A DNA stretch of 64,000 nt from Burkholderia cepacia GG4 (GTDB lineage: Bacteria; Pseudomonadota; Gammaproteobacteria; Burkholderiales; Burkholderiaceae). A program made the position numbers and the translations under genes. The notes beneath the pieces are model-generated. The model did no database searches. It saw only the letters and a list, made by a program, of their open reading frames with translations, and was not told the origin of the DNA. Of the stretch, positions 63,154-64,000 are shown one piece after another; within the stretch, counting starts at the first letter, position 1, and each line of letters begins with the position of its first letter. The stretch spans positions 2,914,001-2,978,000 of the forward strand of contig NC_018514.1 in NCBI RefSeq assembly GCF_000292915.1, written 5' to 3'.

Positions 63154-64000
63154 ATGCAACTGACTGGAGAGATGCTGATCGGCGCCGACGCGGTGGCCGG
63201 CTCGGCCGGTACCTTGCGCGCGTTCGACCCGTCGAAGGGCGCGCCGATCGATGCGCCCGCATTCGGCGTCGCGACGCTGGCCGATGTCCAGCGCGCATGC
63301 GAACTCGCGCGCGACGCATTCGACGCGTACCGCACGCAGCCGCTCGCGGCCCGCGCGGCGTTTCTCGAAGCGATCGCCGACGAAATCGTCGCGCTCGGCG
63401 ACGCGCTGATCGAGCGCGCACACGCCGAGACGGGCCTGCCGGTCGCCCGCCTGCAGGGCGAGCGCGGCCGCACCGTCGGCCAGCTTCGGCTGTTCGCGCG
63501 CGTCGTGCGCGACGGGCGGTTCCTCGCCGCGTCGATCGATCCCGCGCAGCCGGCGCGCACGCCGCTGCCACGCTCGGACCTGCGGTTGCAGAAGGTCGGG
63601 CTCGGGCCCGTCGTCGTGTTCGGCGCAAGCAACTTCCCGCTTGCGTTCTCGGTGGCCGGCGGCGATACCGCGTCGGCACTGGCGGCCGGCTGTCCGGTGA
63701 TCGTGAAGGCCCATGAGGCACACCTCGGCACGTCCGAGCTGGTCGGCCGTGCGATCCGCGCAGCCGTCGCGAAATGCGGGATGCCGGCCGGCGTGTTCTC
63801 GCTGCTGATCGGCCCCGGCCGCGTGATCGGCGCGGCGCTGGTCAGCCATCCGGCGATCCAGGCAGTCGGCTTCACCGGTTCGCGGCAGGGCGGCATGGCG
63901 CTCGTGCAGCTCGCGAACGCGCGCCCGCAGCCGATTCCCGTCTACGCGGAAATGAGCAGCATCAACCCGGTCGTGCTGTTCCCGGCCGCGTTGGCCGCGC
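63154..64000 (+). CDS. Aldehyde dehydrogenase, 2,5-dioxovalerate dehydrogenase type, partial (N-terminal 282 codons)
   Basis: Cut by the right edge. It starts at ATG 63154 after GGAG with [16 protein letters not shown], the start used by alpha-ketoglutaric semialdehyde dehydrogenases. Seen so far: the coenzyme region [42 protein letters not shown] and [15 protein letters not shown] (the general-base region). The catalytic cysteine is beyond the edge. The enzyme makes 2-oxoglutarate in glucarate, galactarate or arabinose degradation, which fits the divergent sugar-acid transporter. Confidence 0.87.
   Translation, partial: MQLTGEMLIGADAVAGSAGTLRAFDPSKGAPIDAPAFGVATLADVQRACELARDAFDAYRTQPLAARAAFLEAIADEIVALGDALIERAHAETGLPVARLQGERGRTVGQLRLFARVVRDGRFLAASIDPAQPARTPLPRSDLRLQKVGLGPVVVFGASNFPLAFSVAGGDTASALAAGCPVIVKAHEAHLGTSELVGRAIRAAVAKCGMPAGVFSLLIGPGRVIGAALVSHPAIQAVGFTGSRQGGMALVQLANARPQPIPVYAEMSSINPVVLFPAALAA

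Overview
The window reads as a stretch of a Burkholderia cepacia complex replicon. The reasons are about two thirds G+C with strong third-position bias, the complete ceoR-llpE-ceoA-ceoB-opcM efflux locus known from B. cenocepacia (on its second chromosome), a PcaR/PobR-type IclR regulator beside pcaF, a gabD-gabT/gabR locus, DUF4148 and DUF3579 proteins, and IS66, IS5 and IS110 elements of Burkholderia type. The placement on a secondary chromosome is inferred from the ceo locus. No rRNA, tRNA or CRISPR array was seen.

Positions 1 to about 12,750 are an accessory island of visibly lower G+C, with insertion sequences and conflict-type genes. In order: a NERD-type nuclease-like gene running off the left edge; a HEPN-like protein; an HNH endonuclease gene cut in two by an IS66 element with an exact 8-bp target duplication (removing the element restores one 247-codon frame); an IS5-family element whose 3-bp target duplication is the stop codon of the next gene; a three-gene operon (nuclease-like effector, small middle protein, SMC/Rad50-like ATPase) with the architecture of Lamassu/DdmABC or ABC-three-component defence; an unrecognised gene; an IS110 recombinase; and three copies of a 22-bp motif at the junction with the core genome.

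From 12.9 kb on the genes are ordinary chromosomal ones. 12.9-18.5 kb: an M20 amidohydrolase with an MHS transporter, a candidate small RNA with its own promoter and terminator, an IclR regulator divergent from pcaF (last step of beta-ketoadipate breakdown) and a DUF523 protein. 19.2-22.7 kb: two tandem Aer-type aerotaxis receptors. 22.7-24 kb: an unrecognised gene between two 37-bp direct repeats. 24-28.5 kb: GABA degradation (gabT-gabD) divergent from its MocR regulator gabR, with a shared palindromic operator. 28.8-33.3 kb: a DMT exporter, selD, a LysE-type exporter, a purine nucleoside permease-like lipoprotein and small secreted or tiny proteins.

33.7-41.9 kb is the ceo pump locus, ending in a strong terminator. 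42-45 kb holds a LysR/PACE efflux pair, an alpha/beta hydrolase and a DUF3579 protein. 45-49.8 kb is a two-component system of DctB/DctD type together with a 2-hydroxycarboxylate transporter. That transporter has a near-perfect sigma-54 promoter and tandem upstream activator sites, so the regulator-target relationship can be read from the DNA.

50.2-56.4 kb is one operon for organosulfur use: methionine-type ABC importer, a flavin monooxygenase of the NtaA/DmoA class, a DszC-like flavoprotein and a conserved helical protein of unknown role. 56.4-61.5 kb carries a periplasmic protein, an Lrp/LysE pair, an XRE regulator and an overlapping DUF2167/site-2 protease pair. The window ends in a sugar-acid MFS transporter divergent from an aldehyde dehydrogenase cut by the right edge.
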